A stretch of DNA of 46,225 nucleotides from a virus. The notes beneath the pieces were generated by a model that was not told where the DNA came from, searched no databases, and was given only the letters and a program-made list of their open reading frames with translations. A program made the position numbers and the translations under genes. Shown piece after piece: positions 7,190 to 14,679 of this stretch (its first letter is position 1; each line of letters starts with the position of its first letter). Location: the IMG/VR virus record IMGVR_UViG_3300028734_000032, positions 1-46,225 of that record. One strand, 5' to 3'.

Positions 7190-7369
7190 ATGAAATTTAA
7201 AAAATTCTTATTAGGATTAATCTTTACCGCTGACCAAAAACAATTAATTTGGCAAGCTATTCAGTTCAGTAATTACACTTTTGGTAAACGTCATGACGTA
7301 GATAACTTCGAAAAGACGTCAGAGTTAGTAAAGAAAACTGAACCGCTTTTTAAGGAAGAAAATGCATAA
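7190..7369 (+). CDS. hypothetical protein (59 aa), paralogue of previous gene
   Basis: A 59-residue product beginning MKFKKFLLGLIFTADQKQLI, aligned to the start of the preceding protein as [KL]-x-[KR]-F-L-L-x-x-[IL]-x-x-x-x-Q-[KR]-Q-[LI]-I-W. The first 16 residues are hydrophobic enough to associate with membrane. It overlaps the exonuclease gene by eight bases. Confidence 0.5.
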   Translation: MKFKKFLLGLIFTADQKQLIWQAIQFSNYTFGKRHDVDNFEKTSELVKKTEPLFKEENA

Positions 7370-8018
7370 ATCAAATTACGTTGTTTATGATTGTGAAACT
7401 GGGGGGCTGGAAGAAACTGAAAATCCAATCACCCAGTTCGCTTGTCAAGTATTAGACTTCAAGACATTGAAAGTCGTAGACCAATGGGAAACTTTCGTTA
7501 AGCCGTACGAGGGTCTTAAGATTACACAAAAATCGCTTGATAAGACGATGGTAAGCATGTCGGACATTAATTCTGGTATAACGGTAAAGCAATTCGACGA
7601 AACGTTCTCTCAGTTCTTTAAAATGCATAACGCTTCGGGCAATAGTTCTGAACGCGGGCGGTTAGTTCCAGTTGGCCACAATGTGGGATTTGATAATGGT
7701 TTTTTATCGTATGCTCTTAACCTACATAAATTAAATCTTTACTCGTTCATATACGAAGAAGCTATTGACACAATGAAACTGTCTAAAGCGGTTTGGTGTT
7801 TAACGGGCGAAGAGAAAATAAACCTGAATGCTTGTTGTGAATTTGCCGGAATAAAGCTTACTGACGCTCACGGAGCTATGAATGATGTTATGGCTACCGC
7901 GGAGTTGTTTAGGTATTTTGTAAAGAAGATGCGTTCCAATAAAGGTTCAACTTCCTCAACTGAAATAAAACAAAGGGAAAAGGGGGCAGATTTTTTTGAG
8001 TTTAAATGTGCAAAATAA
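7362..8018 (+). CDS. DnaQ-like DEDDh 3'-5' exonuclease
   Basis: A 218-residue protein with all three exonuclease motifs in order: Exo I 'YDCETGGLE' (Asp10, Glu12), Exo II 'GHNVGFDNGFL' (Asp111) and Exo III 'HGAMNDVMATAELF' (His170, Asp175). These are the five metal- and water-coordinating residues of the DEDDh class, which removes nucleotides from DNA 3' ends using two Mg ions. Spacing and length fit a free-standing exonuclease domain rather than a polymerase. The C-terminal 30 residues are polar and probably disordered. A role in proofreading or degrading host DNA or RNA is likely; which one cannot be decided here. Confidence 0.9.
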   Translation: MHKSNYVVYDCETGGLEETENPITQFACQVLDFKTLKVVDQWETFVKPYEGLKITQKSLDKTMVSMSDINSGITVKQFDETFSQFFKMHNASGNSSERGRLVPVGHNVGFDNGFLSYALNLHKLNLYSFIYEEAIDTMKLSKAVWCLTGEEKINLNACCEFAGIKLTDAHGAMNDVMATAELFRYFVKKMRSNKGSTSSTEIKQREKGADFFEFKCAK

Positions 8019-8043
8019 TAAATCGTAAAAATAAAATCGTATC

Positions 8044-8682
8044 ATGAAAATTGAAAAAGAAGAAACCGTACCATTGATTGAAAGGGTACTGAAAGAAATG
8101 TATAGTTTGTCAAAAGGTAAATGGGTCTTAATAGAATCCAATTCCATATACAAATTAGCTGAAAAGTTCGAGTTAAAGCCGCAGTTTATTCCAGCGTTAT
8201 TTGTGTTTTTGGAAGAAAACAAAATATTTGAATTTCACGCTAAACGAACACGGAAGTCGTCTGTCAAAACCCATTATCGTTCTTTGGACTCATCTTTCCT
8301 ATTAGGTGATATTTGCAGCGGCATTTTTGAAACTCAAAGAAGAATACAAAAGTTTCCTGTGCGTTATCTTGAAAATAACAAAGTTTTTAAGGATATTGAA
8401 ATAAGAAAGTTAGCGCCGATCGTTTTCAATAAAAAAGAACAATACCAAATAGATGATGTTTGTTACTTTTTGTTTGTTGACGGTTACTCACACTGTATTT
8501 GCCAAGCTGAAGTTTTTGCCGTTGAAAAAGCTAAAGTTGGTAATTTTGTGCACAAAGTACGTTTCATTAATCCGTTTTCAGGTGCCGTTACAGAAAAACA
8601 AGTGTTTGATTCAAAGGAGCTTTTCCAAACATCAGAATTATTGTTAAATTTTTTAAATGAAAACATATCAAAACTAAAATAA
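8044..8682 (+). CDS. hypothetical protein
   Basis: A 212-residue protein. The N-terminal 75 residues are helical, and 'SIYKLAEKFELKPQFIPALFVFLEEN' followed by a basic segment resembles a helix-turn-helix; the C-terminal part is beta-rich (KVGNFVHKVRFINPFSG). No family is recognised. Its stop overlaps the ATG of the next gene by one base. Confidence 0.5.
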   Translation: MKIEKEETVPLIERVLKEMYSLSKGKWVLIESNSIYKLAEKFELKPQFIPALFVFLEENKIFEFHAKRTRKSSVKTHYRSLDSSFLLGDICSGIFETQRRIQKFPVRYLENNKVFKDIEIRKLAPIVFNKKEQYQIDDVCYFLFVDGYSHCICQAEVFAVEKAKVGNFVHKVRFINPFSGAVTEKQVFDSKELFQTSELLLNFLNENISKLK

Positions 8683-9683
8683 TGAAAGGATTAGAAGAAG
8701 AATTAGTACAAGTAACGAGACCTGTTGCGACTCATCACGATTCAGCAGGTAATGAGTGTGACGGACAATGTTTAGGTTGCATTTACAGTAGTTGTAATGG
8801 ATGTACGGCGGACGCAACCTCCACCGCTGAAGACAAAGAAGCTGAAAATTATTTAGCCGCTGGTGTAGAAATTAACACCGAACATGCAAATGATTTGGTA
8901 TTAGGAGCTGGCAAAATTGCTGGGAAAATCATAATGGGTTCTGAATTACCCGTTGGTGATGTGAAAGAAGTTATGGTTTTGGGAGTTGACCTTGGAGTTG
9001 AAAGCGAAGACCATTCTGTGATAACGGACGCAACTTTGGAATGTTTAACGCCAGCGAGATTGAAGAGACCTGCAAAACCTAAATTAACTGAAGAAGAAAA
9101 GATTGTTTTCATTTATACCGAAAACGTCAAGTTAATGGACATGGTAAAAAAGCAAGCTGAAAAGACAGGCATGACCATAGTTATATTGACCGAAGAAGAT
9201 TTTAAGGTATTGGCTGAGCGTGAAGCGAAAGCTGCGTTATCTGAAAGCCGCGCTAAAACTATGGAAGAGTTTGTTGGGGATGTAAACAATTTCAAACAAG
9301 CTGAAGAACATTGCAAAAAATTGTTTGTTCTGATAACTCCTGCTAATATTATTGACCCTGTCGGATTAATACACACCGAAACTGAAGTGGTAAGAAAAAC
9401 AACCTTGACACATTCCAAAACAGCTGAGGTGCTCAATTTATTAAGTGTATTTGGGTTTATTACATTCACAAAAGGACATCACGAGTTTAAGTTCAACGCA
9501 GACCCTAAAGTAGCTATTGATGCCGTGAGGAAAGATGTGTTTGCCTCTTGTGAAGCTCTTAAGTTTAACGAAACAAGATTCAGGACAATTGTAGGGCAAG
9601 TTGAGCCAGATGTCATGAAACAATTGGATTTAACAGCTCAATTGATGAAAGACGTGAAAAGAAAGTTCAGTATCGAATACTAA
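8682..9683 (+). CDS. Cys-cluster protein of unknown function
   Basis: A 333-residue acidic protein. Residues 26-41 carry a compact cysteine cluster, C-D-G-Q-C-L-G-C, then C-N-G-C eight residues later, of a spacing that could bind zinc or an iron-sulfur cluster. The middle (VFIYTENVKLMDMVKKQAEK, TIVILTEEDFKVL) looks like an alpha/beta domain. Near residues 241-275 (TLTHSKTAEVLNLLSVFGFITFTKGHHEFKFN) is a winged-helix-like pattern. The gene is followed at once by a terminator and then the terminase, so it is the last member of the preceding unit. Function is unknown. Confidence 0.5.
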   Translation: MKGLEEELVQVTRPVATHHDSAGNECDGQCLGCIYSSCNGCTADATSTAEDKEAENYLAAGVEINTEHANDLVLGAGKIAGKIIMGSELPVGDVKEVMVLGVDLGVESEDHSVITDATLECLTPARLKRPAKPKLTEEEKIVFIYTENVKLMDMVKKQAEKTGMTIVILTEEDFKVLAEREAKAALSESRAKTMEEFVGDVNNFKQAEEHCKKLFVLITPANIIDPVGLIHTETEVVRKTTLTHSKTAEVLNLLSVFGFITFTKGHHEFKFNADPKVAIDAVRKDVFASCEALKFNETRFRTIVGQVEPDVMKQLDLTAQLMKDVKRKFSIEY

Positions 9684-9705
9684 GAGTTTTGACCAGTTAT
9701 AAGGG

Positions 9706-9736
9706 GGTTACGGAAGAAATTTCGTAACCTTTTTTA
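9706..9736 (+). terminator. rho-independent terminator
   Basis: GGTTACGGAA (9706-9715) pairs with TTTCGTAACC (9720-9729, one G-U) around a four-base loop, followed by a run of six T. It separates the early-type genes from the terminase unit. Confidence 0.88.
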
Positions 9737-9754
9737 TTTTAATCAAAATCGTAT

Positions 9755-11425
9755 ATGGTACTTGACATTGGACAAACTTTATTGCAATCGCCCATGCACC
9801 GCATGGAATGTTTAGGGATAGTTGATGAAATTATAAACGGGATGGACGACCGAGGGCTTGATGAGTTACTTCAGGGGTCTTCCGGAGATTTAGATTTTGT
9901 ACTTGACAACTTGATGAAGGATGCCTATGGGGTTCTTTATACGGGGCAGGGCGAAATTGATTTCAGCCCTAAATACACACAAAGACTTTCCGAGTCGATT
10001 GAAGAAACATTAAGAAACTCAAGTCTTAGTTATTTCATTACTTCTGTAATGCCAGATTTTCAAATGTCTTGGCATCATCTTGAATGGGGAGACCTCGTTC
10101 AGCGTCACCGAAAGATATGCGTAGAAGCGGCGCGTGACCACGGAAAATCTTATTACTTTTCAAATGCATACGCTGCTTGGCAGTTATACAAATACAGAAA
10201 GCCTAAATCGGGGGCATATTCAGCTAGACCTTCGCTTTCAAACTCCAACCGTGGGTTTATATTCTCATTCTCATTGCAACAAGGCATCGACCTTCTTGAA
10301 ATCCTAAAGGGGACTATTGAAGGAAACGACATATTGAACGAACGGTTAATGCCTAAGACTAACAACGGCGGTTGGGCCAATACTAATATCGTATGTCGAA
10401 ACGGAGCTCGTTTAACGGTAAAAGGGTTCGGGTCATCTGTCCGCGGGGCACACCCGTATTGGATTGTGGTAGATGACGGATTAAAAGATAATGTGATATA
10501 TAGTTCGCTTCAACGTACCAAGGGTATTGACTACTTCCATTCAGTAATTATGAACATGCTTGTTCCTGGTGGGCAAATTGTAGTAGTTGGAACACCATTC
10601 CATAGTAGCGATTTATACGGGGATTTAAAAACAAAGAAAGGTTGGTTCGTTATTGAATATCCAGCCATATTCCCTGACGGAAGAATACTTTGGCCACATA
10701 GGTGGAACTTCAAAGACCTGATGGACAAAAAGGAATCTCAAGGGAACATTATTTTCTCAAGGGAAAACCTTTGTCGCCCAATTACGAATGAAGCTTCAAT
10801 CTTCCCAATGTCGATTTTGATACGTTCTTTGGTTCGTATGGAGAACTACACGTTGGTAAAGAATAGGGACGATTTCCCAATGAAGTTCAGCAAGGTAGTG
10901 GTTGGCTGTGACTTCTCTATATCATCTTCTGTCGGCGCGGATTATACTGTATTTAGCGTGTGGGGAGTCGATGACGAAACGGGAGAGCGCTGGTTGCTTT
11001 GGTTGCACCGCGAAAAGGGGCGAAGCTTTTATGAACAAATGCAAATCTTGAGGGGGCTGAATGTTAGGTATCGTCCAGATGTAATGGTTTTAGAACAAAA
11101 CGTATTCCAACAAATATTTGTGCAAGAATCTGACAGGGCGGGGCTGCCAGTTATAGGACATACCACGGGGATTGATAAATACGACCTAAAGACTGGTTGG
11201 CCAGGATTGGCTTTGGATTTTGAACGTAACAAGATTCACATACCGATAGGCGACAAGTTTTCACAAGACATGAAGGACTTGATATTTACCGACCTTGGTA
11301 GCGTTGCATTTACAGAGAAAGGGCTTGAGTCCGTAGGCGAACATGATGATATTTCTTCAAGCTTTTGGCTTGCTAAATTAGGGGCTACTAAAATGACAAC
11401 GGGATTCAAATTTAATTTCTTGTAA
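9755..11425 (+). CDS. terL: terminase large subunit
   Basis: A 556-residue ATPase-nuclease that packages DNA into the prohead through the portal. Seen: a P-loop variant 'AARDHGKS' (residues 125-132), a Walker B strand ending in acids 'WIVVDDGLKD' (236-245), a motif III-like 'VVVGTPFHSSD' (276-286), then the RuvC-type nuclease with Asp386 (VVGCDFSIS), Glu447 (VMVLEQNVF) and Asp531/532 (GEHDDISSS). Length and order fit T4-like and other large terminases. It follows a terminator and starts at ATG 9755 behind an A/T-rich leader. No small terminase is recognised nearby. Confidence 0.95.
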   Translation: MVLDIGQTLLQSPMHRMECLGIVDEIINGMDDRGLDELLQGSSGDLDFVLDNLMKDAYGVLYTGQGEIDFSPKYTQRLSESIEETLRNSSLSYFITSVMPDFQMSWHHLEWGDLVQRHRKICVEAARDHGKSYYFSNAYAAWQLYKYRKPKSGAYSARPSLSNSNRGFIFSFSLQQGIDLLEILKGTIEGNDILNERLMPKTNNGGWANTNIVCRNGARLTVKGFGSSVRGAHPYWIVVDDGLKDNVIYSSLQRTKGIDYFHSVIMNMLVPGGQIVVVGTPFHSSDLYGDLKTKKGWFVIEYPAIFPDGRILWPHRWNFKDLMDKKESQGNIIFSRENLCRPITNEASIFPMSILIRSLVRMENYTLVKNRDDFPMKFSKVVVGCDFSISSSVGADYTVFSVWGVDDETGERWLLWLHREKGRSFYEQMQILRGLNVRYRPDVMVLEQNVFQQIFVQESDRAGLPVIGHTTGIDKYDLKTGWPGLALDFERNKIHIPIGDKFSQDMKDLIFTDLGSVAFTEKGLESVGEHDDISSSFWLAKLGATKMTTGFKFNFL

Positions 11426-11426
11426 A

Positions 11427-11732
11427 ATGAAAACAATAAAAAGTGTTGAGGTTAAATTTGAATTTACCATAGGCAACGAACCATTACCGCCGCATGATGA
11501 AATGAATAAAGTCACCATTTATGTATCTATTGAACATGGTTGTACGCAACATAAATGTTTATGCGGGTGTGGTGAAATAGCATCAATGTCATTAAAGCCA
11601 ATGTGGGAAAATGGATGGGATTTAGTAAAAAACGATTCTGACGTATATTCGTTCACGCCATCAATCCTAAATACACATTGTCCAAATCGTAGCCATTATA
11701 TTATAACTAAAAATAAAGCAAACTTTGTATGA
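11427..11732 (+). CDS. DUF6527-like metal-binding protein
   Basis: A 101-residue protein with the pattern 'HKCLCGCGEIASM', a tryptophan-containing middle (MWENGWDLV), then 'SFTPSI' and 'HCPNRSHYII', which is the order of DUF6527 (cysteine-rich CxCGCGe, tltPSi, C..SHY.I). The Cys and His residues probably bind zinc. DUF6527 proteins occur in phages and near ubiquitin-like (ThiF/E1-type) genes in bacteria; no such partner is seen here. It begins one base after the terminase stop and overlaps the next gene by four bases. Confidence 0.7.
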   Translation: MKTIKSVEVKFEFTIGNEPLPPHDEMNKVTIYVSIEHGCTQHKCLCGCGEIASMSLKPMWENGWDLVKNDSDVYSFTPSILNTHCPNRSHYIITKNKANFV

Positions 11733-11890
11733 CACACGAAGAATTTGAGGCATATAGAGCGAGCGTAAAATCAAAACGTATCGCATTAGAAAAGTTATTA
11801 GTGACAATAGACCCAACGTTATTACCAGTGATTGAAGGATTCAAATATGCGGTAGATAAAGCCGCTGAAAAATATAAACTTAACAAATAA
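11729..11890 (+). CDS. small helical hypothetical protein (53 aa)
   Basis: ATG at 11729 overlaps the preceding stop and opens a 53-codon frame ending in TAA. The product is a Lys/Glu/Ala-rich helical peptide (EEFEAYRASVKSKRIALEKL, PVIEGFKYAVDKAAEKYKL). No family is recognised. Confidence 0.55.
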   Translation: MTHEEFEAYRASVKSKRIALEKLLVTIDPTLLPVIEGFKYAVDKAAEKYKLNK

Positions 11891-11894
11891 AATT

Positions 11895-12041
11895 ATGTAC
11901 GCAGGAGAAGACATTAAACAAGAGCAAGAAGCTCGCAAACAAGCCATAATGAAAGGCTTCGGATTTGAACAAAGTGATTCATTGCTCGAAAAGGCAAAAA
12001 CTGAAGTTGACGAAACTAAGGTCGAAGAGGTTGAAGAGTAA
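11895..12041 (+). CDS. short protein with virion-leader motif (48 aa)
   Basis: ATG at 11895 opens a 48-codon frame. The first 22 residues (GEDIKQEQEARKQAIMKGF) match the N-terminal leaders of the proteins at 18037, 19029 and 26420 (consensus G-[DE]-[DE]-I-[KR]-x-x-Q-x-x-R-x-x-x-I-x-[KN]-G-F), followed by LLEKA at 30-34 and an acidic Glu/Val tail. It looks like the leader and processing-site region without a cargo domain. It may be a small internal head protein or scaffold-like peptide; this is inference. Confidence 0.55.
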   Translation: MYAGEDIKQEQEARKQAIMKGFGFEQSDSLLEKAKTEVDETKVEEVEE

Positions 12042-12072
12042 ACAACGTTATTAAGTAAAATCGCACAACAAA

Positions 12073-12792
12073 ATGGACATATACATTCCCTCAAAGAACA
12101 GACCCAACGGAAAGACATTCAGTCTGCTTCAGGGTATCAAATACACAGTAGTAGTAGAACCTCAAGATTTTGAGCTATACCTAAAAGGGGGGCATGAAAA
12201 ACAAAATATCCTCGTATTGCCTAAAAACGATATGGGGATATCTTATGTCCGGAATTTCATAAAAAGGCGGTATCGCGGTGAACTGTTAATGATGATTGAC
12301 GACGACATTATAAAGTTTGATATCTTAGATCAAGTTACGAGTCGCCTTACCAATAATTCTAACCGGAAACCTACTCTTGAATATCTATCGTTACTAGAAT
12401 ATGAGGCTCAAGACTTATCGTTCGACATAGCGACCCTCGGCATGCGCCAATTCGTGTGGAGTTCAAAAAACCCGTATGCTTTTAATTGTTTCGTGGGGAC
12501 TATTACATTAATAAACTCCAAGACCGATATTTGGTACGACGAAACGTTGAAATGCAAAGAGGACATGGACTTCACGTTGAAGAACATTTATGCCGACAAA
12601 ATTGTAATGCGTTTTAACACGTTTGCATACGACCATACAATGGTAGCTAATAGCGGCGGTTTTTCCGATTTTTATCGAGACAAAAAAGACTTGGAGTATA
12701 ATGAAATAATGGTCCAACGTTATCCATTAAACTGCACCGTGGTCGAAAAATTCGGGCGGCTGGATTTAAAAATAAAATATAAAAAATTGTAG
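12073..12792 (+). CDS. TET/JBP-associated-type GT-A glycosyltransferase
   Basis: A 239-residue glycosyltransferase of the GT-A fold. The start 'IPSKNRPNGKT', then 'YTVVVEPQDFELYL', 'ILVLPKNDMGISYVRNF', the metal-binding DDD at 76-78 (MMIDDDI), and later 'KCKEDMDFTLKNIYADK' and 'GGFSDFYRD' follow the pattern of the TET/JBP-associated glycosyltransferases found in phages and thought to glycosylate hydroxymethylated pyrimidines in DNA. No TET/JBP dioxygenase or hydroxymethylase is visible in this window. Alternatives are a sugar transferase acting on a virion protein or lipid. Confidence 0.72.
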   Translation: MDIYIPSKNRPNGKTFSLLQGIKYTVVVEPQDFELYLKGGHEKQNILVLPKNDMGISYVRNFIKRRYRGELLMMIDDDIIKFDILDQVTSRLTNNSNRKPTLEYLSLLEYEAQDLSFDIATLGMRQFVWSSKNPYAFNCFVGTITLINSKTDIWYDETLKCKEDMDFTLKNIYADKIVMRFNTFAYDHTMVANSGGFSDFYRDKKDLEYNEIMVQRYPLNCTVVEKFGRLDLKIKYKKL

Positions 12793-12794
12793 TT

Positions 12795-13274
12795 ATGAAA
12801 AATGGGTTAATTGCATTTAAGGACTATTCAGTACACTTCACATTGAAAGGGCAAACTCTTGAGCAAATCAAGGAAGCTTTTGATATATTGTTGATGACTG
12901 AAAGTTTGGTTAAAGAAACCGATGACGTTCTGCATCATTGTTTCTTACCAAGAATTGTAGTAGAGCAACGCGGTTGGACTACCGAAGTTTTGGATTTTTT
13001 AAGACAAATAAATCCCTTCAAAAGGATTTGTTGGTATAGAACAACAGAAGGCGATGTTGCGTATCGTGAAAGCGAAAAAGAAGAATCAATCTTGCGTGAC
13101 CGTTGGACTATGCTCGAAAATTTAGCAAAACTGAAAGGAACGGCATTCTTCATAGGAGCTCAAATTGACGGGGTGAAAGAAGAATACCTTATCGCCCAAA
13201 AATTAGGAGTAAGAATTATACAAATACATATTTTAAACGCACCGTATCAGCAAGATGAACAAACGAACGATTAA
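12795..13274 (+). CDS. hypothetical alpha/beta protein
   Basis: A 159-residue protein. The C-terminal part 'GTAFFIGAQIDGVKEEYLIA' then 'LGVRIIQIHIL' is a strand-helix-strand pattern as in nucleotide or sugar-binding folds. Its place between the glycosyltransferase and dUTPase hints at nucleotide metabolism, but no catalytic motif is seen. The last 20 bases overlap dut. Confidence 0.5.
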   Translation: MKNGLIAFKDYSVHFTLKGQTLEQIKEAFDILLMTESLVKETDDVLHHCFLPRIVVEQRGWTTEVLDFLRQINPFKRICWYRTTEGDVAYRESEKEESILRDRWTMLENLAKLKGTAFFIGAQIDGVKEEYLIAQKLGVRIIQIHILNAPYQQDEQTND

Positions 13275-13767
13275 TATCAAATTAGCAACGGGGGCTCAGG
13301 CTCCTTGGTACGCTACAGAAAATTCAGCAGGGGCTGATTTATTTGCTCACATTACAGATTTCACAACTCCTGAAGACAGACAACCTACCATTCACATTCC
13401 TCCGCATACACGTGCTTTGATAGGTACTGGCGTATTTCTTGAACTTCCGGACGACTGTGAAGCTCAAATTCGCCCTCGTAGCGGGTTGGCTCTGAAAAAT
13501 GGAATTACGGTATTAAATGCACCAGGAACAATTGACGCTGATTATCGCGGTGAAGTTGGGGTAATAATTTACAACTCTGGTGAAATAATGTACGGCGTAC
13601 ATGATGGTGACCGCATAGCACAAATGGTAATTGTAGACAAAGTTATACAAGGTGATTTCGTAGTCGTAGAAAAACTTGACGAAACAGCTCGTGGAGCAAA
13701 AGGGTTTGGGGATTCAGGTTATGGTGCTCCCAATTTGAGCGAGGGCGACGCAAATTATTCGAAATAA
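13255..13767 (+). CDS. dut: dUTP diphosphatase (dUTPase)
   Basis: A 170-residue trimeric-type dUTPase that hydrolyses dUTP to dUMP and diphosphate, keeping uracil out of DNA and feeding dTMP synthesis. All five family motifs are present: I 'NSAGADLFA', II 'RPRSGLALKNG', III 'NAPGTIDADYRGEVGV' (with the catalytic Asp and the uracil-binding hairpin), IV 'DGDRIAQMVI' and V 'RGAKGFGDSGYG' (the P-loop-like tail that closes on the phosphates). The short polar extension after motif V is typical. It overlaps the preceding gene by 20 bases. Confidence 0.97.
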   Translation: MNKRTINIKLATGAQAPWYATENSAGADLFAHITDFTTPEDRQPTIHIPPHTRALIGTGVFLELPDDCEAQIRPRSGLALKNGITVLNAPGTIDADYRGEVGVIIYNSGEIMYGVHDGDRIAQMVIVDKVIQGDFVVVEKLDETARGAKGFGDSGYGAPNLSEGDANYSK

Positions 13768-14273
13768 TGAAAAAGACGGTTCAAGAAATTCCAGATTTCG
13801 ATTATATCAAATGTCCTCTTCACAGATATACATTTTCTGTTAAACCCATAAGAAGTTGGGTAGAGAAGAATTGTGAAGGGAAAACTTTAAATCTTTTTGC
13901 CGGCATAACTAAATTAGAGATTGACGAAATAAGGAATGATTTAGACGTTGAATCATTAGCGGATTATAATTTAGATGCGGTCGAATTTTTAAGAACATGG
14001 GAAGGAGAAAAATTTGACACCATTTTGCTTGACCCGCCATATGCCTATCGCAAAAGTATGGAAATGTACAAAGGAATGAGATGTAGTCCATTTAGGCAAC
14101 TTAAAGACGAAGTGTCGAATGTTTTAAAAATGGGCGGGAAAGTAATTACTTTCGGATATCATTCAAATACGTTCGGCGTCAATAGAGGGTTCGAAGTGGA
14201 AAAAATATGTTTATTCTCCCACGGCGGTGCAATTCATGATACGATAGCGAGCGTTGAAAGAAAATGTCGATAA
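13767..14273 (+). CDS. DPPY-type adenine methyltransferase-like protein
   Basis: A 168-residue SAM-dependent methyltransferase. 'LNLFAGITKLEIDEI' occupies the position of the SAM-binding motif I (here without the usual second glycine) and 'FDTILLDPPYAYRKS' is catalytic motif IV with DPPY at residues 89-92, typical of DNA adenine N6 methylases. A late strand 'GGKVITFGYHSNTF' completes the Rossmann core. It is short and has no obvious target-recognition domain, so site specificity is unclear; phage methylases of this size commonly protect phage DNA from restriction. The start shares one base with the dut stop. Confidence 0.75.
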   Translation: MKKTVQEIPDFDYIKCPLHRYTFSVKPIRSWVEKNCEGKTLNLFAGITKLEIDEIRNDLDVESLADYNLDAVEFLRTWEGEKFDTILLDPPYAYRKSMEMYKGMRCSPFRQLKDEVSNVLKMGGKVITFGYHSNTFGVNRGFEVEKICLFSHGGAIHDTIASVERKCR

Positions 14274-14572
14274 CTAAAATAAATAAAGAAGCCTTCCTTT
14301 TGAGCATTCTACAAAAAATAGAAAGCCTCAAGGAAGGCGTTATTTGTATAGCGCATGAAGACTACTATCCCGACGGCTCACTTCGCTGGTATTGGATAGC
14401 GGTAAATGATTATGCTTTTTATGCGCAAGATAAAAGGTTTAAGACATTCAGCAAGGCATACCATAAAGCAGCTAAAGCTAAAGGCATAAATGTTGCATTT
14501 TGTTATTGCTCGATGTCTGAAGACTATTTGTTGAGATTAGCCAATGAAAACAACCTTATCATGAATTATTAG
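14264..14572 (+). CDS. hypothetical protein
   Basis: A 102-residue protein with aromatic clusters (DYYPDGSLRWYWIAVNDYAFYA) and a basic middle helix (FSKAYHKAAKAKGINV). It overlaps the methylase gene by 10 bases and ends the unit ahead of a promoter. No family recognised. Confidence 0.55.
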   Translation: MSITKINKEAFLLSILQKIESLKEGVICIAHEDYYPDGSLRWYWIAVNDYAFYAQDKRFKTFSKAYHKAAKAKGINVAFCYCSMSEDYLLRLANENNLIMNY

Positions 14573-14580
14573 CAACAAAC

Positions 14581-14652
14581 GTTAAATCTTTGGCTCCAAC
14601 CAAAAATAATTGGCAAAAAGTTTTGAGCGTATTAAATAAAGCGATATCTTTA
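14581..14652 (+). promoter_or_regulatory. Bacteroidetes-type promoter with upstream element, copy 1
   Basis: TTTG at 14622-14625, a 19-base spacer, then TATCTTTA at 14645-14652 fits the Bacteroidetes primary-sigma promoter (-33 TTTG, -7 TAnnTTTG) except for the last base. The upstream 40 bases (GTTAAATCTTTGGCTC ... AAAAATAAT) recur before gene 16281. Transcription from it would begin about 20 bases upstream of the helicase start at 14680. Confidence 0.75.
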
Positions 14653-14679
14653 TACCATAATCGTAAAAACAAAACAGTC

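Noticed and set aside
3700-12050. Repeated CAACGTTA sequences (for example near 3715, 6515, 11815, 12045)
   Set aside because: Occur in both coding and non-coding DNA at about the number expected for a six-base palindrome core in AT-rich DNA.
14590-14679. N-terminal extension of the helicase from TTG 14590
   Set aside because: The stretch contains the promoter block that is repeated before gene 16281, and the ATG at 14680 gives the usual start just before the Q motif region.
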